64,000 nt of DNA from RGEC01 sp964475595 (GTDB lineage Bacteria; Bacteroidota; Bacteroidia; NS11-12g; UBA955): positions 1 to 64,000 of the forward strand of contig CAYYXG010000007.1 of the NCBI GenBank assembly GCA_964475595.1, in the 5' to 3' direction. The position numbers and the translations under genes are program-made. Every line of letters starts with the position of its first letter. The stretch's first letter is position 1. The notes beneath the pieces are model-generated. The model ran no database searches, was not told the DNA's origin, and saw nothing but the letters and a program-made list of their open reading frames with translations. This document shows positions 42,840 to 50,911 of this stretch, piece after piece.

Positions 42840-44378
42840 TTAATCCTTATCGAAGTGGCTGATAAACTCTTCGATTTTTTCGCTGTCTATGCGGTTGGCC
42901 AGTATTTTCTTGTTCTTGTCCAGAACAAAGATGGTAGGGTTGGCTACGATGTAATATGACTGCATGTTGTGGGCCATTTCCTCAGAACGCACGATTCCTC
43001 TTCTCAGGTGCAAAAACTCTTTCACTTCAGGATGTTCAGCGATGTATTGCAGCCATTCGGTTTTTTTATCGCTGCTGGCCAATGCGATTACCTTCCAGCC
43101 CTTGTCTTTATTTTTTTCATACACTTTCGCCAGTTTAGGCATTACTTCCTTACAATGGCCACAGGTTGGGTCCCAGAAAATCATCAGGGTGTAGGGTGCT
43201 TGTACAGAAGCGGTACTCACCCATGTGCTATCGGGGGTTAACAGTTCCAGCGGGGGGGCTATTCTTCCTACCAGGGTAGATGATTTACGAACGGCGGCCT
43301 CACACATTTTTTCAACGGTAGTGCTGTCGGTCCACCAAGCTTTTCCGTTGCAGTAATTATTAACAGCCAGATTCACAAAAACCGCATCCTGGCCCATAAT
43401 CTTACTGGTTTCAAATTTGTAGGTGAGATGATAAATCACGAAGTGCTCCATATCAATGGTATTTTTCACTTTTTCAAGAATGATATTGCATTCTTTAATG
43501 CAGCTATCGGGGTCAGGGCTCACCAGTTTATCGAAATAAAAATTCAGTTTTTGCTTAATGAAGTTTACAGGCATGCGGACCAGTCCGTCTTCGCCAAAGT
43601 CCACATGATCCCAGTAATGGGCTTTGTAGTAGTTGTAGGGGAATGAACTGTCTTTGGTGCCATCTGGCTTGGTGGGCAATTCATTGGGTACATCCACATC
43701 CATCATGGCATAAAGAAAGCGGGAGAGCAGGTGGTCTGGATGCGCAGCTATGTAATCCTTGTCGTAGTTTTCTTTCTTTTCGTACAGGGATTTTTGTTTG
43801 GTTTCCAATAGGGTTTTGGTGGCTTCATCGGTTTCTCCTTTAATGCGTTCATCCAGCTTGGCAATTTCGATACCGAGGTCAACGCGTCCATTCTGGTAGG
43901 CCGCGAACGCCGCATTTTGGTCAGATCCCTCCACTTTCATGGTTTTGTAATATTCGCGCTTCCAGAACTGAGTATCGGTGCTGATGGTGAAATTCTGGTC
44001 ATCATCCACGATGAACTCAAAAAAGTCAGCTTTTTTGGGCATCACAAACAGGTACATGCCCCGTTGAAGTTTCTTATTTCCGGTGAATGTAATTAGCCCT
44101 TTCTTGTCAACCACTGCGGTGTCGCGCAGGTATTTGTTATCGAGATAATAATCGGCAATGTATACGGTATCACCGGTTTTCAACCCCCGTATTTTGAATC
44201 GCAGGCTGTATGTTCCGGCCTCCCTTCCATCCCAGTTTTTAGCATTGGTGAGTTTGGGGTAAACACCGATGTTGTTTATTTTCACCGGTGCCGTGCGCTG
44301 ATAGGGTGTTATTTGCGCGGTCAGGGACATGGTGCCTGCTAGCACTGAAATAAGGGTGAAGGTTTTTAGCATTCTCAT
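42840..44378 (-). CDS. TlpA-like thiol:disulphide oxidoreductase with DUF4369/DUF5106-type N-terminal domains
   Basis: A 512-residue periplasmic protein. The ATG at 44378 (or the one two codons on) begins a signal peptide (TLISVLAGTMSLTAQ); a longer start would run through the divergent gene. Residues about 45-135 are a DUF4369-like beta-sandwich (RFKIRGLKTGDTVYIADY...RGMYLFVM). A helical DUF5106-like part (about 150-370) follows, then a thioredoxin domain (about 375-512) with the redox pair in CGHC (Cys406, Cys409) and the cis-proline ANPT (Pro481). It probably reduces periplasmic disulphides or feeds cytochrome c maturation; ccmB is about 27 kb away. The helical middle domain's job is unknown. 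Confidence 0.85.
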   Translation of the reverse strand: MRMLKTFTLISVLAGTMSLTAQITPYQRTAPVKINNIGVYPKLTNAKNWDGREAGTYSLRFKIRGLKTGDTVYIADYYLDNKYLRDTAVVDKKGLITFTGNKKLQRGMYLFVMPKKADFFEFIVDDDQNFTISTDTQFWKREYYKTMKVEGSDQNAAFAAYQNGRVDLGIEIAKLDERIKGETDEATKTLLETKQKSLYEKKENYDKDYIAAHPDHLLSRFLYAMMDVDVPNELPTKPDGTKDSSFPYNYYKAHYWDHVDFGEDGLVRMPVNFIKQKLNFYFDKLVSPDPDSCIKECNIILEKVKNTIDMEHFVIYHLTYKFETSKIMGQDAVFVNLAVNNYCNGKAWWTDSTTVEKMCEAAVRKSSTLVGRIAPPLELLTPDSTWVSTASVQAPYTLMIFWDPTCGHCKEVMPKLAKVYEKNKDKGWKVIALASSDKKTEWLQYIAEHPEVKEFLHLRRGIVRSEEMAHNMQSYYIVANPTIFVLDKNKKILANRIDSEKIEEFISHFDKD

Positions 44379-44435
44379 GGGATTTGCAATTGAACAATTA
44401 ATTTGCAAATTTTGTTCCAAAACTCCATCAATGGG

Positions 44436-44777
44436 ATGAATCGCAATAAAAATGATTTTTTTGAGGATGTATATGCGGTTGTGCGGCTCATTCCGCATGG
44501 AAGGGTTACATCCTATGGAGCCATAGCACGGTATCTGGGAACTGGCAAAAGCAGCCGTATGGTTGGTTGGGCCATGAACCACAGCCACGGCCTTGAAATT
44601 CCGGTACCCGCGCATCGGGTGGTGAATCGGTTAGGAATGTTGACCGGGAAGGCCCATTTTGGGGATGATAATGCCATGCAACATTTGCTGGAGGCCGAGG
44701 GTGTGAGGATTGAACATGAGAGGGTTGCTGATTTTGAGCAATTGTTCTGGGATCCTATGCAGGAAATCGGTGTTTAG
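44436..44777 (+). CDS. alkyltransferase-like (ATL) protein, catalytically dead MGMT homologue
   Basis: A 113-residue protein made only of the DNA-binding domain of O6-alkylguanine-DNA alkyltransferase. IPHGRVTSYGAIA (19-31) holds the nucleotide-flipping Tyr27, SSRMVG contains the arginine finger Arg41, and the active-site motif PCHRV is PAHRV here (Ala59 instead of Cys). The methyl-accepting cysteine is therefore lost. ATL proteins bind O6-alkylguanine without repair and hand the lesion to nucleotide excision repair; Trp is the usual substitute, Ala is known in some bacteria. The ATG at 44436 is preferred to an upstream one at 44403. It is divergent from the TlpA-like gene and its stop overlaps the convergent pseudouridine synthase by 4 nt. 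Confidence 0.88.
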   Translation: MNRNKNDFFEDVYAVVRLIPHGRVTSYGAIARYLGTGKSSRMVGWAMNHSHGLEIPVPAHRVVNRLGMLTGKAHFGDDNAMQHLLEAEGVRIEHERVADFEQLFWDPMQEIGV

Positions 44778-45442
44778 CAACCCTTCCACCAGGGTTGTTT
44801 TGGGTAGGGAGCGTTGACACGGATTCTTTCGGCTGTGATGGGGTGGTTAAATTCCAGTGAAAAGGCATGCAGGGCTATACTCCTGTCGGGCAGGGGAGTG
44901 CCGGCTCCATATTTGACATCGCCTAAAATGGGCATGCCGGTTTTGGCAAGCTGAGCACGGATTTGGTGGAAACGTCCGGTTTCCAGTTTTATGTCCAGGA
45001 GATAGCCTTCATTGGCGTGTTTTAGCAACTCATAGTGCAAAATGGCCTCTTTTGCACCGGCTTTGGGTTTCAGATAGGTAAGTGCGCGATGGGTTTTACT
45101 GTCTTTACCCAGGTAATGGATAAGGGTATCTGAATTTTTTGGTGGTAATTCTTTTACCAGTACCCGGTAGTTTTTTTGGGTGGTTTTTTCGCGGAACTGT
45201 TCATTCATCCGGGCCAGGGCTTTCGAGGTGCGAGCCAGTAGAACCACACCGCTTACAGGTCGGTCTAGGCGATGTATCAAACCGACAAAGGCCTTTCCCG
45301 GCTTGTGGTATTTGGTTGCAAGGTATTCTGAAACGATATCAAGCAGGTGTACATCTCCGGTAATGTCTCCCTGCACAGCCAGCCCCGCCGGTTTGTTCAC
45401 GGCAATTAGGTGGTTGTCTTCAAAGAGGACGGTGAGCTCCAA
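44774..45442 (-). CDS. RluA-family pseudouridine synthase
   Basis: A 222-residue RNA pseudouridine synthase without an S4 domain. The catalytic motif HRLDRPVSG (Asp at about residue 60) and the C-terminal TGRFHQIRAQL motif place it in the RluA/RluC family; the RNA target (rRNA or tRNA) cannot be read from sequence. There is no ATG near the conserved N terminus (VLFEDNHLIAVNKPAG); two adjacent TTG codons (45445 and 45442) are available. The second puts the -7 box 5 nt upstream, as for other genes in this window, so it is chosen. It converges with the ATL gene (4-nt overlap). Confidence 0.9.
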   Translation of the reverse strand: MELTVLFEDNHLIAVNKPAGLAVQGDITGDVHLLDIVSEYLATKYHKPGKAFVGLIHRLDRPVSGVVLLARTSKALARMNEQFREKTTQKNYRVLVKELPPKNSDTLIHYLGKDSKTHRALTYLKPKAGAKEAILHYELLKHANEGYLLDIKLETGRFHQIRAQLAKTGMPILGDVKYGAGTPLPDRSIALHAFSLEFNHPITAERIRVNAPYPKQPWWKGC

Positions 45443-45447
45443 CAAGG

Positions 45448-45455
45448 CAAAGTTA
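45448..45455 (-). promoter_or_regulatory. -7 promoter box TAACTTTG before the pseudouridine synthase
   Basis: A perfect TAnnTTTG on the minus strand, 5 nt before the TTG at 45442 (2 nt before the TTG at 45445). No -33 TTG within the usual spacing. Confidence 0.48.
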
Positions 45456-45509
45456 ATGTTATCGGCTTAGCATTAGTGTTTCAATTTTAATATGTTTTAT
45501 TTGTTTTAG

Positions 45510-45542
45510 ATTAGGTTAATAAAATAAACCAAATTATATTTG
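45510..45542 (+). promoter_or_regulatory. full promoter of the membrane-protein/winged-helix pair
   Basis: TTTG (45510-45513), 21-nt spacer, TATATTTG (45535-45542): a full match to the Bacteroidota promoter. The ATG at 45548 is 5 nt past the box, so a leaderless mRNA is predicted. Confidence 0.72.
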
Positions 45543-45547
45543 TAACC

Positions 45548-46132
45548 ATGAAAAAAGACAATCTCGATCCATCAGGCGCTACAAAAATAATTGATGAGGC
45601 GCTGAGCCATGTTCGCAACGAAAAGACAGGTGCTTATTATTATTACATTTTATGGGGATTGATTTTGATGGCACATTTCTTTTTAAGGTTTTGTAAATTC
45701 TCTTATCCATTTTTAAGTGATTATTATATTGATTTATTTATTTATGGTGTCTTTCCAATGGGTGGAATACTGTCATTTATTAGAAAAGATAAAGATGAGC
45801 AAAACGAGAAACTGGTTACTAAAATTGAAAAAGTTTACGCATTTGGATTTATTGGTTTAGCTATTTGTTATGCTGTTCTTGGATTTGTTGAAATAAAAAC
45901 CCATGTAGATTTAAAAACTCCTCTATTTCCTTTATTGATAGGTTTTACGGTATTTATTACGGGTGGAATTACCGACTATAAGTTATCCATTATTGGCGGA
46001 GCTATTGGTATGATTATTTCTTTTTTTACGTTAATTTTGGATGCAGAATGGCAATACCTGCTTTGCAGTATGGCTTCTCTTGTTTGTTGTGTTATACCTG
46101 GTTTTTTTATGAAAAAAGTTTATAATGTATAA
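45548..46132 (+). CDS. AT-rich polytopic membrane protein, unknown function
   Basis: A 194-residue protein. A short hydrophilic N terminus (1-30, NLDPSGATKIIDEALSHVRNEKTG) is followed by about six hydrophobic helices that are rich in Ile, Phe and Gly, and a basic C terminus (MKKVYNV). No transport or enzyme motif is recognised. The codons are A/T-rich relative to adjacent genes. Its last 8 nt overlap the winged-helix regulator that follows, so the two are made together. A membrane protein coupled to a small DNA-binding protein in one operon suggests a sensor or effector pair, but nothing in the sequence proves it. Confidence 0.65.
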   Translation: MKKDNLDPSGATKIIDEALSHVRNEKTGAYYYYILWGLILMAHFFLRFCKFSYPFLSDYYIDLFIYGVFPMGGILSFIRKDKDEQNEKLVTKIEKVYAFGFIGLAICYAVLGFVEIKTHVDLKTPLFPLLIGFTVFITGGITDYKLSIIGGAIGMIISFFTLILDAEWQYLLCSMASLVCCVIPGFFMKKVYNV

Positions 46133-46412
46133 AGATTTAAATCCATTGCTTCATTCTCAGTTAAGACTGGCAGTAATGTCTGTTTTAATAGGTTTGGAAG
46201 AGGTTGAATTTACCTATCTTAAGGAAAAAACGGGTGCGACAGCGGGAAATTTAAGTTTACAGCTGGGGAAGCTTGAACACGCAGGTTATATTAAAATCAA
46301 GAAAGGATTTAAAGGGAAATACCCAGTAACAAAATGCCAGATAACTGAATGCGGTAAGAAGGCTTTTTGTGATTATGCAACCGTTATAAAAAGTTATTTG
46401 CAGCATTTGTAA
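46125..46412 (+). CDS. small winged-helix transcriptional regulator
   Basis: A 95-residue protein that is almost only a winged helix-turn-helix domain of the MarR/ArsR-like 'HTH_34' type. LHSQLRLAVMSVLIGLEEVEFTYLKEKTGATAGNLSLQLGKLEHAGYIKIKKGF gives helices 1-3 and the wing, and TECGKKAFCDYATVIKSYL the dimerising C-terminal helix. It overlaps the membrane-protein gene by 8 nt. These regulators usually repress their own operon; the full TTTG/TATATTTG promoter upstream is the obvious target. The ligand is unknown. Confidence 0.85.
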   Translation: MYKDLNPLLHSQLRLAVMSVLIGLEEVEFTYLKEKTGATAGNLSLQLGKLEHAGYIKIKKGFKGKYPVTKCQITECGKKAFCDYATVIKSYLQHL

Positions 46413-46455
46413 GGGTAGGATTTGGTTATGGATGACTTTTTTAAAACCACATCTA

Positions 46456-46489
46456 TTGCCGTGTTTAGGTGTTTAATGCCGTATTTTTG
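46456..46489 (+). promoter_or_regulatory. promoter of the MATE transporter gene
   Basis: TTG (46456-46458), 23-nt spacer, TATTTTTG (46482-46489). The box lies downstream of the GTG at 46469, so that start cannot be used from this promoter. The in-frame TTG at 46496 is 6 nt past the box. Confidence 0.6.
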
Positions 46490-46495
46490 CTCCAC

Positions 46496-47848
46496 TTGAA
46501 ACGTTTCTTCTCTCCCCATCGGGCAACACTTAAACAAACCTTTACCCTGGCCATTCCCATCATTATGGGACAGCTGGGAATTGTGTTGATGGGGGTGGCA
46601 GATACCCTTATGGTAGGGCGTTTGGGTAAGGATGTGCTCGCAGCCGCCAATCAGGCCAACAGCATCTTTTTCATGGTTTCCAGCGTAACTTTTGGGGTAA
46701 TGTTTGCCATTAGTTCGCGCGTCAGTATTCAGTATGGTGAAGGGCTAAGGCAGGAAACCTTTACCACTTACCGGGCAGGGCAGGTTGCATCCATATTGCT
46801 GTTTGCCTGTCAGTTTGCCATGCTGGAAATTATCATTCAGAACTTTGAGTGGCTTGGGCAGGCGCAAAGTATCAATCAGCTTACGCCCGATTTTCTTCGC
46901 ATCATTAATTACTCGGCATTGCCTATGCTGCTTTCTACGGCATCAAGGCAATATACGGACGGCCTGGGTCATACCAAAGTGGCCATGTCTATAACCTTTG
47001 GTGGCTTAGCGCTCAATGTTTTATTGAATTATGCATTGATTTATGGTAATTTAGGACTGCCTGCCATGGGCCTTTATGGGGCTGCCTGGGCAACCTTAAT
47101 TGCGCGTGTGGGTATGGCGCTTGCAGGAATTTGGTACATTCGCTATTCGGGCTTTCTGGCCGCTTACAGGCCCCAGCAAATGCCGCCTTGGGGGAAAATA
47201 AAAATTCAGCTTTCAGCGCTTTGGAAGCTGGGATTGCCGGTGGGGCTGCAAACATTTGCCGAGTGGGCCTGTTTTAGTATTTCCGGATTAATGGTAGGAT
47301 GGCTGGGTACTGCACAGGTAGCGGCGCATGCCGTAGCGTTGAATGTGGCATCGGTAGCATACATGGTTGTGAGTGGATTGGCTGTAGCGGGAAGCATACT
47401 GGTTGGCAATGCATACGGAGAAAGAAATGTACAAACCATACGAAAAGTGGCCCATGCCACGTTCTTTATCATTGTGGTTTTTCAACTGGTGAATGTATTG
47501 ATTTTTGTGCTGTTAAATAAACAGATAGCGGGATGGTATGGGGTAGAAGCGGATGTTATGCCGATTATTTTGCCCTTATTTTTCCTGGCAGCCGTGTTTC
47601 AGCTGGCAGATGGTGTGCAGGCCGGAGCTATGAATTTGCTCAGAGGGATAACGGATGTGAAATGGTCATCCATTATTTCGGTGGTTTCTTACTGGGTGGT
47701 GTCATTGCCGGCGTCATACCTGTTAGGGGTTACGCTTGATGGCAAAGTGTTTGGTGTATGGACAGGCTTCACCCTGGGGTTGTTTATCGCTGCGGGTTTC
47801 GGTGTATGGCGATTCTATCATAAATTAAAATCATTACAATGGGAATAA
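46496..47848 (+). CDS. MATE-family multidrug/metabolite efflux transporter
   Basis: A protein of about 450 residues with twelve predicted helices in two pseudo-symmetric halves, as in MATE exporters, which use a Na+ or H+ gradient to export cationic drugs or metabolites. IPIIMGQLGIVLMGVADTLMVGRLG starts the first half, GLPVGLQTFAEWACFSISGLMVGWLG the second; both contain the family's AD or AE motif region. The start is chosen as TTG at 46496 because the promoter box sits between it and the upstream GTG at 46469; a TTG-started protein begins KRFFSPHRATLKQTF, a good basic N terminus. It overlaps the next gene by 10 nt. Confidence 0.9.
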   Translation: MKRFFSPHRATLKQTFTLAIPIIMGQLGIVLMGVADTLMVGRLGKDVLAAANQANSIFFMVSSVTFGVMFAISSRVSIQYGEGLRQETFTTYRAGQVASILLFACQFAMLEIIIQNFEWLGQAQSINQLTPDFLRIINYSALPMLLSTASRQYTDGLGHTKVAMSITFGGLALNVLLNYALIYGNLGLPAMGLYGAAWATLIARVGMALAGIWYIRYSGFLAAYRPQQMPPWGKIKIQLSALWKLGLPVGLQTFAEWACFSISGLMVGWLGTAQVAAHAVALNVASVAYMVVSGLAVAGSILVGNAYGERNVQTIRKVAHATFFIIVVFQLVNVLIFVLLNKQIAGWYGVEADVMPIILPLFFLAAVFQLADGVQAGAMNLLRGITDVKWSSIISVVSYWVVSLPASYLLGVTLDGKVFGVWTGFTLGLFIAAGFGVWRFYHKLKSLQWE

Positions 47849-48639
47849 GGCACTTGATGACGTTAACTTTCACGCTGATGACGTTTGCTAATGCTTCTTT
47901 TGGTCAGCGCAACAAAGATGAGCAAACCTTCAGTGTGTATGTTGCCCCCAATCTGGGGTTTAGGTTGATGACCGGATATAAGCCACCGGAAAAGTATTAT
48001 GCATCGAATCGATTCTTTAAGGATTCATTGAATATGACGGACAGGCCCGGTCAAAACATCAATTTTGGGGTTGCCTACACGCGCAAAAAGAATGCACTGG
48101 AATCGGTTACCTTGGGCCTGGGGTATACTTCTGTGGGTTTCAGACGAGCCATCACGCAGGTTCGGTTGGGGGATACCATTCACCCTAAGATTGGAATTGT
48201 AGCGGGGCTAGTGGGTTCCGGACATTTACAAATTAATCAGGATTTTAGGTATCATTATCTGGAGTTTTCCTATTTGAAAGCAAAAAGTGCGGAAGGGTAC
48301 ACCCGAAATTTGAAAGAGTTTGATTTGTGGTGGACCTATGGATTGTCTGCCGGTGTGCTTATTCGTGACCGGGTGATGGTGGAAACCCTGGGTTTTTCTC
48401 ATAGCAATGGGGATTCTAAAATTGCGGTGCAGGATGATGCACTGAGAGGGTTTCCGGCCAATATCTGGCTGAATGCAGGGTATAAGGCCGACTATATCAT
48501 GTTTAAGAAGACCAATGCATTTGTTCATGGACGGTTGCGGATTCCGCTGCTACCATCTGCAACCGGAGCGCAAACAGTTTTCATTCCTCAGCTTGGGCTA
48601 GAGGCCGGTCTAATCTTTAAACTGACCGAAGAAAAATAA
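47839..48639 (+). CDS. exported outer-membrane-type protein, unknown function
   Basis: A 266-residue protein with a signal peptide (about 1-22, FANASFGQ) and a beta-strand-rich mature part (FSVYVAPNLGFRLM, INFGVAYTRK, VTLGLGYTSVGF, FVHGRLRIPLLPS, LGLEAGLIFKL) that looks like an outer-membrane barrel. It starts 10 nt before the end of the MATE gene in another frame, so the two are coupled. No family is recognised; it might be a porin-like partner for export, but this is only suggested by operon position. Converges with argS. Confidence 0.68.
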   Translation: MGIRHLMTLTFTLMTFANASFGQRNKDEQTFSVYVAPNLGFRLMTGYKPPEKYYASNRFFKDSLNMTDRPGQNINFGVAYTRKKNALESVTLGLGYTSVGFRRAITQVRLGDTIHPKIGIVAGLVGSGHLQINQDFRYHYLEFSYLKAKSAEGYTRNLKEFDLWWTYGLSAGVLIRDRVMVETLGFSHSNGDSKIAVQDDALRGFPANIWLNAGYKADYIMFKKTNAFVHGRLRIPLLPSATGAQTVFIPQLGLEAGLIFKLTEEK

Positions 48640-48647
48640 TAGAATTG

Positions 48648-50420
48648 TTACATTCGCCCCACTGTTGCTATGCCTAGTAATCGGCAAGCGTTGTGAAGCG
48701 TATTGGCTGTAAATGTGGCTATCTGAAGTCTTAAAGCCCGTTTTACGGGGTCTGTTTCTTTAAGGAAAGACAGTTCATTGTAGAGTCTGTTGAATGACTT
48801 TGCCAAGTCCAAGCTATAGTGGGCAATCACTGCAGGATTGTAATCACGGCTGGCCATACCAACGGCTTCTGGAAATGCATAGAGGCATTCCAGTACTTCT
48901 CTCTCAGCGGGTTGCCAAGACGAGGTTTCTGCGGGCATGCTTTGCCATTCAGAACCGGCCTGTTTGAGCATACTTTGTATGCGTGCATAGGTGTACAGTA
49001 CAAAAGGACCTGTATCACCCTGAAAGTCTATGCTTTCTTCCGGGTTAAAGAGCATACGCTTTTTGGGATCTACTTTCAGGATAAAGAATTTAAGGGCTGC
49101 CAGTCCCAGTTTTTCATAAAGGGTATTGAGTTCAGCAGCTTCCATCCCTTCCGTTTTACCCAGTTCCAGGGTTTTCGCTTTGGCGGTATCATGCATTTCA
49201 TCCAGCAGATCGTCGGCATCCACCACGGTGCCTTCGCGGCTTTTCATTTTGCCACTGGGTAAATCCACCATCCCGTAGCTGAGGTGATACATTCCGGATG
49301 CATATTTACGACCCAATTTCTGCATGATAAGGAACAGCACTTTAAAATGATAGTCCTGTTCATTCCCCACAACGTATATGCTTTTTTCTGTGCCGAATTC
49401 CCTGAATTTTTCATCGGCGGTGCCAATATCCTGGGTGATGTAAACGGATGTGCCGTCTTTGCGCAGTACCAGCTTGTGGTCCAGTCCTTCTGCAGTCAGA
49501 TCGATCCAAACAGAGCCATCATCTTTGCGATAGAAAACCCCTTTTTCAAGCCCTTCTGTTACGATGTCCTTGCCCAGGGTATATGTATTGCTTTCGTAGT
49601 AGAACTTATCAAAATCAACCCCAAGCCGGTTGTATGTATGGTTAAAGCCCTTGTAAACCCATCCGTTCATGGTTTTCCAGAGTTCAATAACTTCCGAATT
49701 TCCAGCTTCCCATTGTCTCAGCATTTCCTGGGTTTGCAGCAGCAATGGAGCCGATTTTTCGGCTTCTTCTTTATCCATTCCACCGGCTACCAATGCATCA
49801 ATTTCAGCTTTGTAGGCCTTATCGAATGCCACATAGTATTTGCCCACGAGATGGTCGCCTTTCATGCCGGAGTTTTCTGGAGTTTCTCCATTTCCAAAAA
49901 GCTGCCAAGCCAACATGCTTTTGCAGATATGAATGCCACGGTCGTTGATCAGGTTGGCTTTGATAACCTCATAGCCACCGGCTTTCATAATTTCGGCGAT
50001 GCTGTAACCGAGCAGATTGTTGCGTATGTGGCCCAGGTGCAGGGGTTTGTTGGTATTGGGAGAGGAGTATTCCACCATCACACGACCTGCGGAATTGGGT
50101 TGTATACCGTATCCGGTATTATTCCAGTGTTTTTGCAGTAAATCCTGCCATAGTGTATCTGAGACACTAAGGTTTAAAAAGCCCTTAACTACGTTGTATG
50201 CTACTACAGGATGTCCAATTTGAATGAGTTTTTCTCCAATTTCTGCAGCTGTTTCCTCGGGTTTTTTCTTGCTGATTCTCAGTAAGGGGAAAACAACGAA
50301 CGTGTAGTTACCGGTAAAGTCCTTATTGGTTTTTTCCAGCTTAACGGTGGTGGGATTTTCACCGTACAGTTCTGTTATGGCGCGATCGATCTGCAGCGAT
50401 ATTTCCTGCTCAATATTCAT
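48648..50420 (-). CDS. argS: arginyl-tRNA synthetase
   Basis: A 590-residue class I aminoacyl-tRNA synthetase that charges tRNA-Arg. An N-terminal Add-1 domain (about 1-85) is followed by the HIGH-type motif HLGHIRNN (about 120-127), the insertion domain and the MKSREGTVV motif in place of KMSKS, which is usual for ArgRS. The C-terminal DALR anticodon-binding domain (about 465-590) includes YTYARIQSM and ends GIATVGRM. It lies 24 nt after rlmH, with its own -7-like box between them. Confidence 0.96.
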   Translation of the reverse strand: MNIEQEISLQIDRAITELYGENPTTVKLEKTNKDFTGNYTFVVFPLLRISKKKPEETAAEIGEKLIQIGHPVVAYNVVKGFLNLSVSDTLWQDLLQKHWNNTGYGIQPNSAGRVMVEYSSPNTNKPLHLGHIRNNLLGYSIAEIMKAGGYEVIKANLINDRGIHICKSMLAWQLFGNGETPENSGMKGDHLVGKYYVAFDKAYKAEIDALVAGGMDKEEAEKSAPLLLQTQEMLRQWEAGNSEVIELWKTMNGWVYKGFNHTYNRLGVDFDKFYYESNTYTLGKDIVTEGLEKGVFYRKDDGSVWIDLTAEGLDHKLVLRKDGTSVYITQDIGTADEKFREFGTEKSIYVVGNEQDYHFKVLFLIMQKLGRKYASGMYHLSYGMVDLPSGKMKSREGTVVDADDLLDEMHDTAKAKTLELGKTEGMEAAELNTLYEKLGLAALKFFILKVDPKKRMLFNPEESIDFQGDTGPFVLYTYARIQSMLKQAGSEWQSMPAETSSWQPAEREVLECLYAFPEAVGMASRDYNPAVIAHYSLDLAKSFNRLYNELSFLKETDPVKRALRLQIATFTANTLHNACRLLGIATVGRM

Positions 50421-50427
50421 TTTACCG

Positions 50428-50435
50428 CGAAAATA
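50428..50435 (-). promoter_or_regulatory. -7-like box TATTTTCG before argS
   Basis: Minus-strand TATTTTCG, one base from TAnnTTTG, ending 7 nt before the argS ATG and lying between rlmH and argS. It suggests that argS can be transcribed separately. Confidence 0.4.
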
Positions 50436-50444
50436 GGTAAAAAC

Positions 50445-50906
50445 TCAGGCATGGTGATACGCATTCCCTTTTTGGATACACATGGCGCGATACAATTGTT
50501 CGCAAAGCAGCAGCCGGGCGAGGTGGTGCGGCAGCGTCATATCCGATAAACGTATGCAGGGATATGATTTCATAAAATCGGGGGTAAAGCCGTATGCACC
50601 GCCAATTCCGATGATGAGTCTTCCGCGCAGGGTGTCGAGTTTGGTTTGTATCAGGGTTGAGAATGCTTTGCTGTCATGTGTTTTGCCATGTTCATCGCAC
50701 AGCAGCACTATATCATCGGGTTTGATAATTTTCTGCAAGGTTTCAGTTTCAATCTGCTTTTGTTTGTCAGCATCTTTTGTGCGTGCTGCAGGAAGTCGTT
50801 GCAGCGTGGTTTTCCATGGCCCATTCAGCCGTTGCAGGTATTTTTCGCACAGCGCATCGATAGCAGGGTCTTTGTGGTTTTCGATGGCTGCAATCAGTAT
50901 GCTCAA
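50445..50906 (-). CDS. rlmH: 23S rRNA (pseudouridine-1915 N3) methyltransferase RlmH
   Basis: A 153-residue SPOUT-class methyltransferase that modifies Psi1915 in helix 69 of 23S rRNA. LLCDEHGK, the knot-forming IIGIGGAYGF and the C-terminal LPHHLARLLLCEQLYRAMCIQKGNAYHH match RlmH throughout. No ATG is available; the frame is closed upstream at 50918, and TTG at 50906 gives the normal length, so TTG is chosen. It begins 5 nt after the OmpA-like gene's stop and is probably co-transcribed with it. Confidence 0.93.
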   Translation of the reverse strand: MSILIAAIENHKDPAIDALCEKYLQRLNGPWKTTLQRLPAARTKDADKQKQIETETLQKIIKPDDIVLLCDEHGKTHDSKAFSTLIQTKLDTLRGRLIIGIGGAYGFTPDFMKSYPCIRLSDMTLPHHLARLLLCEQLYRAMCIQKGNAYHHA

Positions 50907-50911
50907 GGCAA

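Noticed and set aside
48819..50141. Long open frames on the plus strand opposite argS, including one of about 285 codons
   Set aside because: They lie entirely antisense to a fully conserved argS, have no family resemblance and no promoter or start context.
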